Shown: positions 42,615 through 52,060, counted from the stretch's first letter. The stretch is 64,000 nt of DNA from Hymenobacter profundi (GCF_019334315.1 NZ_JAHWGL010000010.1:1-64000), one strand, 5' to 3'. Notes: generated by a model not told the origin, from the letters alone. Program-made: numbers and translations.

Positions 42615-44018
42615 TTACAGCTTTAATGTGTTGAAAGAGACGAAATCTCCTTTAACCGTTTCCTGATTCTGTAATACAGGCTGCGCAGGATTTAAAACTC
42701 GTTTGCCATCAATGTAAAAGCAATACTTCACTTCTTCTCGATTTGATTTCAGCCGTAACCGCCAACCAGTAGGCGTCTTTTGCATGAATCGGAAAAAACT
42801 ATAGTCTCCTTTAACCTCTACAACAACGGACTTCGCTTCTGCATATCCACTTAGTTCAATCATGGCGTTAGCCTCTTCTGTATCCCGAAGATTCGCCAAC
42901 AACGCATTGGTTTTCCAACTAGGTTTTCTAAGCGCCTCCAACACCTGAATCGCTTCTCTATTTCTGCCATTGACGGCTAATACCTCTGCTTTCGTAAACT
43001 GTACTTCTGTACTATCCAAGCGCTTATTGGTATACATATACTGCTCCCACAGAGGAAAAAGGACGTTTGCTTTAGCAAACTCCTTGTCAACATAGAAGTC
43101 ATTTAAAAACGCCAGGCGCAGCTGCGATTCTTTTTGGCTCGCACTGAATTGGCTGTCTTGCAAAAAGCGACCAACCGCTTGCGGCGTACCCTTCGTTTTC
43201 AAAAGAGCAGCAAGGCGTCGGCTAGCATTTTGCGGGAATTTGCTAGCCAGCAGGATGTGTTGTTTGCCTTGCTTCAGCAAAGCAGCTACACTCGTATGCC
43301 AGGGCGTTTGGTATTCTTCGGCTAGGTAGAACCAGATTTCTCCGGTCGATAAGTTGTGAATGTTTGTGTAAACTGAAGTTGTAAACTCACGTTGGGACGT
43401 AGCAGCCGCAATCTTGACGAGGCTTGCCTGACTGACGCCTTCTTCCGCCAGCAATTTTTGTGCAATAGGGTAGCGCCAGCAATTCTGCTTTTGCGGACCA
43501 GTATCACACACGTTGAAATTCGTGGAAGTGAGTTGCTTGGTTGCCCGAAGGATAGTATCAGGAGCAATAACAGCCAGATTGCCATACTTATCGGCAATAT
43601 GGATTTGGTCTCCCAAGTCGGGTAAATAGTACGTGTCCCACAAAGCCAGAAATTCCGGTACCGATTTACAATGCTGAAGCATGTATTCCAGCATGTTGCC
43701 GTGAGGAAATGGCTTTCTGCCGACGCTTAGTTTGTACTGCTGCGGTGGCGGCAACGCGTTGATATCAAAGAAGAGACCTGCCTCGTTCACGCCCCCTTGC
43801 ACGCTACTCTCCGGCGAGCCGTACGTGAGGGTGATGTAGCCCAATGTGTACTTGTCTTTGGTCGGAAAGACGTTCACATAATTGGAAGACGTATGGAAAA
43901 AGTCTTCATTATTCATGGCCCACGTCTGGCCCTTCCGGTCTGTACCCGAAACGATAGTACAAGCAGACACCCAGCTTTTCGGCAGGAGTAAAAGAAGCAG
44001 GAGTAGAGCGGTTCGCAT
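42615..44018 (-). CDS. Secreted Ntn hydrolase (linear amide C-N hydrolase / penicillin V acylase-like)
   Basis: 467 residues. The signal peptide ends just before Cys20 (SWVSA-CTIVSG), so processing exposes Cys as the N-terminal nucleophile, as in choloylglycine/penicillin V acylases. Matching segments are the WAMNNEDF turn (family Arg/Asn-Asp site) and YGSPESSVQGGVNEAGLFFD. The C-terminal third (about 330-467) lacks the family core and seems to hold helical repeats and a final beta domain. The gene is visibly more AT-rich than its neighbours, with relaxed codon use, which hints at recent transfer. The substrate is unknown. Confidence 0.82.
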   Translation of the reverse strand: MRTALLLLLLLLPKSWVSACTIVSGTDRKGQTWAMNNEDFFHTSSNYVNVFPTKDKYTLGYITLTYGSPESSVQGGVNEAGLFFDINALPPPQQYKLSVGRKPFPHGNMLEYMLQHCKSVPEFLALWDTYYLPDLGDQIHIADKYGNLAVIAPDTILRATKQLTSTNFNVCDTGPQKQNCWRYPIAQKLLAEEGVSQASLVKIAAATSQREFTTSVYTNIHNLSTGEIWFYLAEEYQTPWHTSVAALLKQGKQHILLASKFPQNASRRLAALLKTKGTPQAVGRFLQDSQFSASQKESQLRLAFLNDFYVDKEFAKANVLFPLWEQYMYTNKRLDSTEVQFTKAEVLAVNGRNREAIQVLEALRKPSWKTNALLANLRDTEEANAMIELSGYAEAKSVVVEVKGDYSFFRFMQKTPTGWRLRLKSNREEVKYCFYIDGKRVLNPAQPVLQNQETVKGDFVSFNTLKL

Positions 44019-44103
44019 AGGTAGTGATTACGTTAATGAGTAAGCGGTAACCCGACTACTATCCAAACCAACTTCTACTCAGGGTATCTGCAAAGAGCGT
44101 AGC

Positions 44104-44550
44104 CTAAGCCAGCTGCTCGGTGTGATTCTTGGTGTCTACTTTCGTGATAACCTTCTCAATCACACCTTCTTCATCGATAAGGAAGGTAGTGCGCACGATA
44201 CCCATGTAGGCGCGGCCGTAATTTTTCTTTTCCTGCCACACGCCGTAGGCTTCCACCAACTGCTTGTCGGTATCGGCAAGTAGGGGAAAGGGTAGGTCGT
44301 ATTTCAGGGCGAATTTTTTGTGGGAGGCTTCGCTGTCGGTGCTCACGCCGAGCACCTGCACGTTTTTGGCGGTTAGCTCCTCCTGGTGGTCACGTAGGTT
44401 GCAGGCCTGGGCCGTGCAGCCAGGAGTATCGTCTTTGGGGTAGAAGTAGAGCGCCACTTTTTTCCCTCGGAAATCGGAGAGACTAACGGTATTGCCATCT
44501 TGGTCGGTAGCGGTGAAGGCAGGGGCGGTATCGCCGGCTTGTAAGGCCAT
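44104..44550 (-). CDS. bcp: Peroxiredoxin, BCP/PrxQ type
   Basis: 148 residues from the ATG at 44550; an in-frame TTG or Met further upstream (44601) gives a non-family tail. It reduces H2O2 and organic peroxides using thiols. The peroxidatic Cys45 in DDTPGCT and resolving Cys50 five residues later are the PrxQ/BCP arrangement. The strand VALYFYPKDDTPG and the segment TTFLIDEEGVIEKV are typical. It lies beside palindrome copy 5. Confidence 0.95.
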   Translation of the reverse strand: MALQAGDTAPAFTATDQDGNTVSLSDFRGKKVALYFYPKDDTPGCTAQACNLRDHQEELTAKNVQVLGVSTDSEASHKKFALKYDLPFPLLADTDKQLVEAYGVWQEKKNYGRAYMGIVRTTFLIDEEGVIEKVITKVDTKNHTEQLA

Positions 44551-44601
44551 AGCAGTGAAATGGTAAGCTTGTGAAGCTGTGAAATTGCGAAGAAAAAACA
44601 T

Positions 44602-44669
44602 CTATCATCCTGGGCGCAGCGAAGGACCTTCTCACGTAAAAAGGTCCTTCGCTGCGCTCAGGATGACAT
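44602..44669. repeat. Palindromic intergenic element, copy 5 (short loop)
   Basis: Arms at 44603-44630 and 44641-44668 with only about 10 nt between them. The variable loop of the other copies is missing, so this is a collapsed copy. Confidence 0.9.
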
Positions 44670-44691
44670 ACTAATTGAAAAACCGCCTACT

Positions 44692-45246
44692 CTAAAACGC
44701 AGGTGGGGCCTGCTGCGTGAAAATCAGCTTTTCGACGGGGAAGCCTAGTTCTTGGCCACGCTGTACCAGTTCGTTCTGCACGATGACGGGCAGTTGCGGG
44801 GTGCGGCTCAGCAGCCACAGGTTCTCGCGGCTGGGCTCGCCTACCATGGCGTAGCGATAATCGGAATCGAGGGCCAGAATCCAGTAATCACCTTTGAAAG
44901 GCCAGAAAAACTGCACTTTCAGCTTGGCGTTGGTGGTAGGGTCGGCTACGGTGGCGAGCCCCTCGGCCTTTTTTACTTTGCCCATGGGCGTGTGCTTGTG
45001 GCAGGTGTTCACTACTGTCACGTCGCCGTCGGGGCGAATGGTGTATTGGGCCGTCACGCTGGTGCAGTCTTTCTCGAAGGAAGCAGGCAGGCGGGCAATT
45101 TCATACCACTTACCCGCGTAGCGCGGCAAATCGACGTAGGGGACGGTAGGCAGCGGCGCGTGGCGGCGCGATTTGGCGTACAAAGCAGCCACAGCGGCCA
45201 CGGTGGTGGCCACGGCTCCTACAATAATCGGACGGCGTGCAGACAT
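44692..45246 (-). CDS. Bacterial lipocalin (Blc-like)
   Basis: 184 residues. An N-terminal membrane anchor (about 7-24, IIVGAVATTVAAVAALY) without lipobox Cys is followed by the lipocalin signature YAGKWYEIARLPASFEKDC, the strands VTVVNTCHK and YWILALDSDYRYAMVGEPSRENLWLLSR, and the C-terminal LGFPVEKLIFTQQ. Blc-type lipocalins bind lysophospholipids and help envelope maintenance under stress. Unlike E. coli Blc it appears anchored by a helix and not by a lipid. Confidence 0.93.
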   Translation of the reverse strand: MSARRPIIVGAVATTVAAVAALYAKSRRHAPLPTVPYVDLPRYAGKWYEIARLPASFEKDCTSVTAQYTIRPDGDVTVVNTCHKHTPMGKVKKAEGLATVADPTTNAKLKVQFFWPFKGDYWILALDSDYRYAMVGEPSRENLWLLSRTPQLPVIVQNELVQRGQELGFPVEKLIFTQQAPPAF

Positions 45247-45316
45247 AGCAGGGGTTGGTTGAGGTCAAAAGAAGCTCTTTCTACGGGCGATGCTGCGAAA
45301 GAGTCGGCCGAAGGCC

Positions 45317-47350
45317 TTATTTCAGCTTCACCGGAATCACTTTTTTGTTGCCGGCCTGGTCTTCCAAGTGCAGCTCAGCGACGCCGTGCAAGGGCGGACC
45401 AAGAGTATCTTCCTTCACCGTAAACAGGGTAGCGTTTTTGTACTCGTAGCGCAACAGGCGCCATTGCCCGTTCACCAGTAAGCGGTAGCTGCTCAGGCCC
45501 GAGAGGTTGTCGCCTACCACGAAGGTGAGGCCGGCCGGTGTGTTGCGTATTACCCGCGCCGAGGGGGCAATGGTATCCGTGAGCACCCGAAACATGCCGA
45601 AAGTCTTGATGGGCGTGGTGATTTGGTTGCCAGCCCACTTGCCGCCCTGGTAGATCTTGCCGCCTTTGGAGTTGATCATGTATACCGCCGAGCGGGCTTT
45701 GTCAGTTACTTCCTGCTCCGGTTTCAAGGTCAGGCGCAGGGCTTGCAGCAGGGGCGTGCGCAGGTTTTGCACGGTGTAGGTGCCGCCGGCCAGCGGTTGG
45801 TAGCTGGTCTGTAGATACAGTGTGTCGAACAGCGTGCGCGGGGCAAACGCCAGGTTCAAGTGGGCATCGGCGAAGGTCCAGTCGCGGCCGCTGGGCACCA
45901 GGGCTTGCCGGTTAAAGGCACGGTGCACTTTCCCAAATAGTAGGGAATCGGGAAGGCCGGCGCGCAGGTCGTAGAGGTATACGTTTTGGCTTTGCTGCAC
46001 GTAGCTGGGGCGCAGTTGCAAGCGCCGGGCACCGCGCGTGAGCGTGAGGTTGCCTACCTGAGTGGCAGTGTCGGGGTCGGCTACCAGTACTTTCAGGATA
46101 TTCCGGGTGATATCGTAGCGCAGGCTGGGCTGTTTCACGGCCGCCGAGCGGGTTTTGAAGTAAGCCGGCTGCTGCCCGCGCAGCACAAACGACACGGGCG
46201 TGGTGTTGCCGTAGGAGTCGCGCATGCGGATTTCCACGGTGTAAAGCTGCCCGTCTTCCACCCGCAGCGTGCCCTTGCCGGGGCCGGTGGTATAGAGCGG
46301 AATGGTATTGCCGTCGTCCACAAATAGCTTTTCCAGCGTGCGGCCGGTCATTTTTTGCCAATCGTAGTCGATGTGGTCGGAAATCTGGCGCGACTCTGTG
46401 AAGGGCACGCCGTCGATGCGGTGCTCGTACAGGGGCTGGCCGTTCACGGTCACGGCCACGTGTTGCAGGCCGTACTTGTTCCACACCCCATCAAACCGAT
46501 CCACGGCTTGCAGCAGCAGTCCTACCGTACCGTAGGCCTGAATGGTATCGGGGTGGGTGTAGGGGACGTTGGGGGTAGGCGATTTCGGTAAGAACACACG
46601 CTTTTCAAACAGGCTTTGCACGCGGGCATCAATGCTAAGCGGCTCCACGGCGAAGGAAAGCAGGGTAGGCGGCACGTGGTCCTGAATCTCGGGGAAGCCG
46701 CCCCACTGCAAGGGATTCAGCTGCTCGTCTTTGGCTGTGCGCACCTCCCAGTGCACGTGCGGCCCACCCGAGCCGCCCGTATTGCCTGATAGCGCCACTA
46801 TTTGCCCCCGCTTCACCGGAATCTGGTCCTTATCGAAAAACAGCTCCAGCTCATAGGTCTGCTTTTGGTACTGACGCCGCAGCAGCGTGTCGGCCACGGG
46901 ACCGAGGAAACGGTTGAGGTGACCGTACACCGTTGTCAGCCCGTTGGGGTGGGTGATGTAGAGCACATTGCCGTAGCCGAAACTGCTCTGCTTCAGGCGC
47001 GAAATGTAGCCATCGGCGGATGAATATACCGGCAAATCCACCCGGCCATCAGTCTTGATATCGAGGCCGCCGTGAAAGTGGTTGGGGCGAATTTCGCCCA
47101 TGCTGGCCGCCAGAAAGTTGGGCTTGCCGGGTTTAATGGGAAACAGAAAGTACCCTTTGGGCACTTCTACAGGCGTAAACATTCGGCTGGGTACCACCAC
47201 CGATGAAGAATCGGGTGCGGCCGAGGTAGGCGCGTCTGCGGCAGGCGCTGGCACCTCGCCGGCAAAAGGGACCGGTCGCAGGCCCAGCGTTGTCAGCAGC
47301 AGAGTAGCCACCGTTGCGCCCAGCCGCCAGCCGGAAAAAGAAGTAGGCAT
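45317..47350 (-). CDS. M23-family metallopeptidase (LytM-like)
   Basis: 677 residues, secreted. The M23 domain is near the N-terminus (about 80-215) with the zinc ligands His93 and Asp97 in HFHGGLDI and the PHVHWEVR motif near residue 198. The following 450 residues are beta-rich, with VPPTLLSFAVEPLS and several VRxxxG strands suggesting immunoglobulin-like repeats. M23 enzymes cut peptidoglycan cross-links or activate such enzymes. The layout, catalytic domain first and long beta tail after, is common in Cytophagales. Starts at the ATG at 47350. Confidence 0.92.
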   Translation of the reverse strand: MPTSFSGWRLGATVATLLLTTLGLRPVPFAGEVPAPAADAPTSAAPDSSSVVVPSRMFTPVEVPKGYFLFPIKPGKPNFLAASMGEIRPNHFHGGLDIKTDGRVDLPVYSSADGYISRLKQSSFGYGNVLYITHPNGLTTVYGHLNRFLGPVADTLLRRQYQKQTYELELFFDKDQIPVKRGQIVALSGNTGGSGGPHVHWEVRTAKDEQLNPLQWGGFPEIQDHVPPTLLSFAVEPLSIDARVQSLFEKRVFLPKSPTPNVPYTHPDTIQAYGTVGLLLQAVDRFDGVWNKYGLQHVAVTVNGQPLYEHRIDGVPFTESRQISDHIDYDWQKMTGRTLEKLFVDDGNTIPLYTTGPGKGTLRVEDGQLYTVEIRMRDSYGNTTPVSFVLRGQQPAYFKTRSAAVKQPSLRYDITRNILKVLVADPDTATQVGNLTLTRGARRLQLRPSYVQQSQNVYLYDLRAGLPDSLLFGKVHRAFNRQALVPSGRDWTFADAHLNLAFAPRTLFDTLYLQTSYQPLAGGTYTVQNLRTPLLQALRLTLKPEQEVTDKARSAVYMINSKGGKIYQGGKWAGNQITTPIKTFGMFRVLTDTIAPSARVIRNTPAGLTFVVGDNLSGLSSYRLLVNGQWRLLRYEYKNATLFTVKEDTLGPPLHGVAELHLEDQAGNKKVIPVKLK

Positions 47351-47437
47351 TCGGAAAGGAAATCTAGAAGACGGGAGTTGGGAGCTGGTTTCTCTGCTTT
47401 CTGAAAAGGGAGAGGTAGCAAAATCGCTGTTTGTGCC

Positions 47438-47535
47438 GTCATCCTGAGCTTGCGAAGGACCTTATTATGTGGGCACGAGTCGTTTGTACGATGATCGTTT
47501 TGACGTGATAAGGTCCTTCGCAAGCTCAGGATGAC
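47438..47535. repeat. Palindromic intergenic element, copy 6
   Basis: GTCATCCTGAGCTTGCGAAG... (47438) and the complement ending at 47535. This copy has GAGCTTGCGAAGG matched by CCTTCGCAAGCTC, a paired replacement relative to GCGCAGCGAAGG in other copies. Confidence 0.92.
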
Positions 47536-47618
47536 AAGCTAGCGTATCAGCTATACAGGCAACGAGTTTTGCTCCTTCCTAATTTAGTTTACCCTTAAAC
47601 TCCCAACCGCACAAAAAA

Positions 47619-48233
47619 TTATTTAACTGCTACATCCAGCACGCGTTCCTGCTCGATGAAGCCCACCAGCCGGTCGCCGATTTTCACGGGACCCACGCCG
47701 CTGGGCGTGCCGGTGAAAATCAAATCGCCGATTTTCAGGGTGATGAAGCGGGAGATGTAGCTGATGATGGCGTCGAAGGGGTGCAGCATCAGGCTGGAGT
47801 TGCCCCGTTGGCGCACTTCGCCGTTCACTTCCAGCCGGAAGTTGATGTTTTTCAGATCGGCAAAGTCGCCTACTGGTTTGAACACCGTGCCCAGCGGCGC
47901 GGAGCCGTCGAAACCCTTGGCTAGCTCCCAGGGTAGGCCCTTGGCTTTGAGCTTGCTTTGCAGGTCGCGGGCCGTGAAATCGATGCCCAGGCCGATGGCA
48001 TCGTAATACGTATGCGCAAATTTCTCCTCGATGTTCTTGCCATTTTTGCTGATGCGCAGCACCAGTTCCAGTTCGTGGTGCACGTCCTGCGAAAAGTCGG
48101 GGTAGAAGAAGGGCATCCCGCGTTGGAGCAAGGCCGTGTCGGGCTTGGCGAAGATGACGGGTTCGGAAGGTGTTTCGTTTTGCAGCTCGGCAATATGGTC
48201 GGCGTAATTGCGGCCGATGCACAGTATTTTCAT
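47619..48233 (-). CDS. Fumarylacetoacetate hydrolase family protein
   Basis: 204 residues from the ATG at 48233 (KILCIGRNYADHIAEL); earlier in-frame starts add no family sequence. It is an FAH-domain enzyme with metal site residues in HHELELVLRI and the IGLGIDFTARDLQ segment, and the LIFTGTPSGVG turn near the C-terminus. Members hydrolyse acylpyruvates or decarboxylate oxaloacetate. The exact substrate is not fixed by sequence. No aromatic catabolism genes are near. Confidence 0.92.
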   Translation of the reverse strand: MKILCIGRNYADHIAELQNETPSEPVIFAKPDTALLQRGMPFFYPDFSQDVHHELELVLRISKNGKNIEEKFAHTYYDAIGLGIDFTARDLQSKLKAKGLPWELAKGFDGSAPLGTVFKPVGDFADLKNINFRLEVNGEVRQRGNSSLMLHPFDAIISYISRFITLKIGDLIFTGTPSGVGPVKIGDRLVGFIEQERVLDVAVK

Positions 48234-48512
48234 GCGAGTAGAAAAGTCTGGTAGGTAGAGCGTCGGGTGGCTGCGGCGGTAGTACCAGCGCTGCCAGCAA
48301 ACCACAACGGAAAGCATCAAAATTAGCCCTTATTTCGCGGGGCGCAACCCAAAAAGGCCTCGTTACCCCGGAAAGAGAACATTTTACCCAATGCCTGTCG
48401 TATAGCACACCACAGGCTGATACGTACTAGTCGCTCCGATGTTAATTGGGGTCGGTTGGGTAGGTACTTCTGCTTGTCCCTTTTTCTCTTTCCCTCCAAA
48501 ACCACTCGCGAG

Positions 48513-49310
48513 ATGCTCAAGAAGTTTATAACGGTTGCCAGCCTCTGTGTGCTGAGCGCCTGCTCAACGGTTCCTATTACGGGTCGTCGTCAGCTCAGTC
48601 TAGTTCCTGAAAGTGAGATAATCAACCTGGCTCAGCAACAATACAGACAAGTACTGGATACCAGCAAGGTAATCAATAGCGGTGCGCAGGCTGCTATGGT
48701 GAAGCGGGTAGGCCAGCGTATACAGCAGGCCGTAGAACAGTATTTTCGCCAGCAAAACCAGTCGGAACAGCTAGCAGGCTATCAGTGGGAGTTCAACCTG
48801 ATTCAGGACGATTCTCAGCAGAACGCCTGGTGTATGCCCGGTGGCAAGGTGGTGGTGTATACTGGTATCCTACCCATCACGCAGGACGAAAACGGTTTGG
48901 CCGTAGTAATGGGCCACGAAATTGCCCACGCCGTAGCCCGGCACGGTTCTGAGCGCATGAGCCAGCAGCAGGCCCAACAAGTGGGGGGTAGCCTGGTTAG
49001 CGCGGCACTCACGGGCCGTTCGCCTGCGGCCCAGCAGTTGGCAGCACAGGCCTTTGGCCTCTCAACCAGCTTGGGCATTCTACGCTACGGGCGCAATCAA
49101 GAATCAGAAGCTGACCATCTGGGTCTTATCTTTATGGCGATGGCTGGTTATAACCCACAAGGTGCCATCACGTTCTGGCAGCGCATGGATGCCCGCGAGA
49201 ACCAAGCTGCGCCGCCGGAGTTTCTGTCCACTCACCCCTCCAATGGCACGCGCATCGCGGCTATTCAGCGGGAATTGCCAGAAGCGCAGAAATACTATAC
49301 TGCCCGCTAA
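48513..49310 (+). CDS. M48-family zinc metalloprotease lipoprotein
   Basis: 265 residues from the ATG at 48513. The lipobox VLSACST predicts a lipid anchor at Cys16. The zinc motif HEIAH (His135, Glu136, His139) is in MGHEIAHAVARHGSERMS, with the third ligand Glu in NQESEADHLGLIFMA. It resembles the LoiP/YcaL/BepA-core peptidases that clear misfolded outer-membrane proteins. It is followed 17 bp later by another lipoprotein gene on the same strand, a likely operon. Confidence 0.94.
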   Translation: MLKKFITVASLCVLSACSTVPITGRRQLSLVPESEIINLAQQQYRQVLDTSKVINSGAQAAMVKRVGQRIQQAVEQYFRQQNQSEQLAGYQWEFNLIQDDSQQNAWCMPGGKVVVYTGILPITQDENGLAVVMGHEIAHAVARHGSERMSQQQAQQVGGSLVSAALTGRSPAAQQLAAQAFGLSTSLGILRYGRNQESEADHLGLIFMAMAGYNPQGAITFWQRMDARENQAAPPEFLSTHPSNGTRIAAIQRELPEAQKYYTAR

Positions 49311-49327
49311 TTAGCTATCTAATATTT

Positions 49328-49912
49328 ATGCCCCATTTCCTCCGTTTGCCGCTACGTCTAGTCAGTGTTGCACTGCTAAGCTTGCTTCTGCTGCCGGCTT
49401 GCGAAACCTCTAAGCGTAGCTTCCCGGAATTTGGCACGCCTCCTTCCGATAATCCAGAGGAGGATATTGCCCGTCGCCGCCGGACGGAGGCCAAAAGTAA
49501 GCTGGTGGCTTGGGCCAGCACCAAGGACGACAACGTGGAGTACGTGGTGCCTCGCGCCCAGCTAGCCACGGAGTTCATCCGGCAGTTCGGCGACGGCACG
49601 GTGGTAGACCGCGTCACGATCCGAAAGGTGCAGGACACGCCCAAGGATAAGGCCGTGTACTACGTGGTAGGGTTAGGGCTGCGCAACGGTATGTTCCAGG
49701 CTATGGCCATTCCGCTGCAAACATCCTCCGACAACTCCTTGTATATGACCTCCAATGCGGCCCGCTACATCATCACCAGCGTGGGCTGTAGTACCTGCTA
49801 TTTCGACTTCGAAAACAGTCAGATTACGGGTACCAGCTGCGCCGAGAATAACGGTGGCGGCCGCTGCGACTTACGTGTGGAGAACGGCAACTCCTTCTTT
49901 GTGCGTCAATGA
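49328..49912 (+). CDS. Lipoprotein of unknown function
   Basis: 194 residues. The lipobox LLLLPACE gives lipidation at about Cys25. The mature part has an Arg-rich stretch (DIARRRRTEAK) and then mixed alpha/beta. Four C-terminal cysteines in VGCSTCYFDFEN and TSCAENNGGGRCDL suggest two disulfides. I do not recognise a family. It sits 17 bp after the M48 protease gene and its stop overlaps a short reading frame by ATGA, so the three may be one transcript. Confidence 0.72.
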   Translation: MPHFLRLPLRLVSVALLSLLLLPACETSKRSFPEFGTPPSDNPEEDIARRRRTEAKSKLVAWASTKDDNVEYVVPRAQLATEFIRQFGDGTVVDRVTIRKVQDTPKDKAVYYVVGLGLRNGMFQAMAIPLQTSSDNSLYMTSNAARYIITSVGCSTCYFDFENSQITGTSCAENNGGGRCDLRVENGNSFFVRQ

Positions 49913-50004
49913 TTAGTCGGAAATGGATTTTGCGCCTTTCGCTCACGGCCTTGGCCCTACTTATTACAACAGATAGGGGTAGGAAGGTGAAGACAGAAGA
50001 GTAA
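49909..50004 (+). CDS. Possible 31-residue small membrane peptide
   Basis: The ATG at 49909 overlaps the previous stop codon (ATGA), and the frame ends at 50002-50004, one base before a terminator stem. The peptide has Arg/Lys at the N-terminus, a hydrophobic run (ILRLSLTALALLITT), and a charged end. The tight overlap and the terminator support translation, but the peptide is too short to judge and may be a broken remnant. Confidence 0.3.
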   Translation: MISRKWILRLSLTALALLITTDRGRKVKTEE

Positions 50005-50049
50005 AACAAGGGTCATCCTATTCGCAGTGAAGGATGACCCTTGTTATTT
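50005..50049 (+). terminator. Intrinsic terminator after the M48/lipoprotein operon
   Basis: AACAAGGGTCATCCT (50005-50019) pairs over 15 bp with AGGATGACCCTTGTT (50031-50045), followed by ATTTT. Its core TCATCCT...TTCGCAGTGAAGGATGA looks like a shrunken relative of the palindromic element. Confidence 0.88.
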
Positions 50050-50275
50050 TTAGCATGCTTGCTCCGCACTTTGTAGATAGGAGAATGCAACGCTAGAAGC
50101 GGTACCTCGATAAGAGGTGACTCGTTTTTGGCTTTCTGAGCAGACTCCGTCCATACTCATTACTGCCAACTTGCCAAGCGGGTAGGCTAAACGTTGAGGT
50201 GGTCTAAAACTAATGGACAAAAGTTAAGAAGACTCCTAGCCTTCGGTTGACTTAGTCAAGTTCAGACAATAGTGC
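50050..50275. other. Spacer between the M48/lipoprotein operon and purK
   Basis: About 225 bp without a gene. A small palindrome TTGACTTAGTCAA lies about 22 bp from the purK stop and may be part of its 3' end. Confidence 0.4.
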
Positions 50276-51526
50276 CTAGATATCTTCTAGCCCCGGCAAG
50301 CTGAGCAGACTGGCAGCACGGCGCGCCACAGTTTTGACACTGGCGACATCTGGGCCGGTGATGGTCAGGTGGCCCATCTTGCGGCCTACACGCGCTTCCG
50401 ACTTGCCATACAGGTGCAGGTGCGTACCCGGCAAACTCAGCACGGATTGCCAATCTGGCTCCCGCAGTTGACCACTGGCATCAAACCACACGTCGCCCAA
50501 CAGGTTGAGCATAATGGCCGGAGAATGCTGACGCGGCTGCGGCAAGGGCAAGCTCGCCATAGCATGCACCTGCAAGTCAAACTGCGACGCGTCGCAGGCG
50601 TCTATGGTATAGTGGCCGCTGTTGTGTGGGCGTGGGGCCATTTCGTTGACTACCAAGCCACCGTGCGCGCTGCCGTCTTCCACCACAAAAAACTCGACGC
50701 ACAGCACCCCGACATAACCGAGATGATGCGCGATGGAAACGGCCGCCTCGCAGGCCTTATCGGCCAGGGCAGGTGGCATGTTGCCTTCGTAGGCATGGGT
50801 CACGGCCAAAATGCCGTCGACGTGCACGTTGCGCTGCGGGGCGAAGCTAACGACCTGTCCATCCCAGCCGCGCGCCACCAGCACCGAACACTCGGCGGTG
50901 AGTGGCAGCATCTTTTCCAGCACGCAGGCCACGCTGCCCAGCTCCGCCCAGGCAGCAGCCAATTCAGCGGCGGTCTTAACGCGGACCTGGCCTTTGCCGT
51001 CGTAGCCCATGCGCGCCGTTTTCAGGATGCCGGGCAGCAAATCTGCCCGGTCGTTCTGGACGGCTTGTAGCTGGGCTGGCGTTTCAATTACTGCATAGGG
51101 CGCACAGGTCACCCCCGAAAGGTCAGCGCAGGCCGCGAAGTGGGCCTTTTCCTCAATGCGGTTTTGGGCAATGGCCACCACGGCCGCACTCGGCGCCACG
51201 GGGCGGGTCTGCGCCAGCGTTTGCAGGGCCTGGGCCGGCACGTTTTCAAACTCGGTGGTGATGGCCTGGCACAGCTGCGCCAACTGCGCTAGGCCGGTCG
51301 GGTCGTCATAGCCAGTCTGGATGTGGTGGTGACTCACCAGCCCGGCCGGGCTTTGCGCGTCGGGCTCCAGCACGGCGGTGAAGTAGCCCAGGCGCTGGGC
51401 GGCGTGCACAAACATCCGGCCCAGTTGGCCACCTCCCAGCACACCTAGGGTAGCCCGCTGGCCCGCAGCGTCTACGCTGCCTGGAAAAACAGGAGGCATG
51501 GTTGTCATATCAGTTCCCTCGCTCAT
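50276..51526 (-). CDS. purK: N5-carboxyaminoimidazole ribonucleotide synthase
   Basis: 416 residues, ATP-grasp fold. It makes N5-CAIR from AIR, bicarbonate and ATP in purine synthesis. Segments include [13 protein letters not shown] (residue 27 on), the [11 protein letters not shown] strand, [22 protein letters not shown], and [15 protein letters not shown]. The N-terminal extension of about 25 residues is longer than usual. Its ATG (51526) overlaps the purE stop by 4 bp (ATGA), so the two are translationally coupled. Confidence 0.96.
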   Translation of the reverse strand: MSEGTDMTTMPPVFPGSVDAAGQRATLGVLGGGQLGRMFVHAAQRLGYFTAVLEPDAQSPAGLVSHHHIQTGYDDPTGLAQLAQLCQAITTEFENVPAQALQTLAQTRPVAPSAAVVAIAQNRIEEKAHFAACADLSGVTCAPYAVIETPAQLQAVQNDRADLLPGILKTARMGYDGKGQVRVKTAAELAAAWAELGSVACVLEKMLPLTAECSVLVARGWDGQVVSFAPQRNVHVDGILAVTHAYEGNMPPALADKACEAAVSIAHHLGYVGVLCVEFFVVEDGSAHGGLVVNEMAPRPHNSGHYTIDACDASQFDLQVHAMASLPLPQPRQHSPAIMLNLLGDVWFDASGQLREPDWQSVLSLPGTHLHLYGKSEARVGRKMGHLTITGPDVASVKTVARRAASLLSLPGLEDI

Positions 51527-52035
51527 ACTGGCAACGTCATAGCACGAGCGGCTTCGGTTTGGTCGGCGCGAAACGCCTGTAGCTTGGTCGCCAAGTCCGG
51601 GTCGTGCAGGGCCAGCAGGCTAACCGCGAATAGCGCGGCATTGGCCGCCCCGGCAGTACCAATGGCAAACGTGGCCACGGGTATGCCTTTGGGCATTTGC
51701 ACGATGCTGTGCAGCGAGTCTACCCCCTGCAAATGCCGACTGGCCACCGGCACCCCCAGCACAGGCACTGTAGTTTTAGCGGCTAGCATGCCCGGCAGGT
51801 GGGCAGCTCCCCCTGCGCCGGCAATAATGGCCTGCAAACCGCGCGGGCCAGCTTGTTCGGCGTAGGCAAACAGGTCGTCGGGCATGCGGTGGGCCGATAC
51901 TACACGCGCTTCGTGGGCCACGCCAAACTGCGTGAGAATCTGTACGGCATGCTGCATGGTGTCCCAGTCGCTGCTGGAACCCATCACCACACCGATCAAG
52001 GGTTTGGGAGTATTGGAGGAGGAAGGTGTATTCAT
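51523..52035 (-). CDS. purE: N5-carboxyaminoimidazole ribonucleotide mutase
   Basis: 170 residues from the ATG at 52035. It moves the carboxyl group from N5 to C4 of the imidazole ring, the step after PurK. The class I PurE signature [38 protein letters not shown], and [17 protein letters not shown] are all present. First gene of the purE-purK pair. Confidence 0.97.
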   Translation of the reverse strand: MNTPSSSNTPKPLIGVVMGSSSDWDTMQHAVQILTQFGVAHEARVVSAHRMPDDLFAYAEQAGPRGLQAIIAGAGGAAHLPGMLAAKTTVPVLGVPVASRHLQGVDSLHSIVQMPKGIPVATFAIGTAGAANAALFAVSLLALHDPDLATKLQAFRADQTEAARAMTLPV

Positions 52036-52060
52036 CAAAATTATTTGGTCGTCGTGCTAA

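Noticed and set aside
23263..47535. Insertion sequences at the palindromic copies
   Set aside because: No transposase frame or target duplication is visible; the copies are about 70-150 bp hairpins only.
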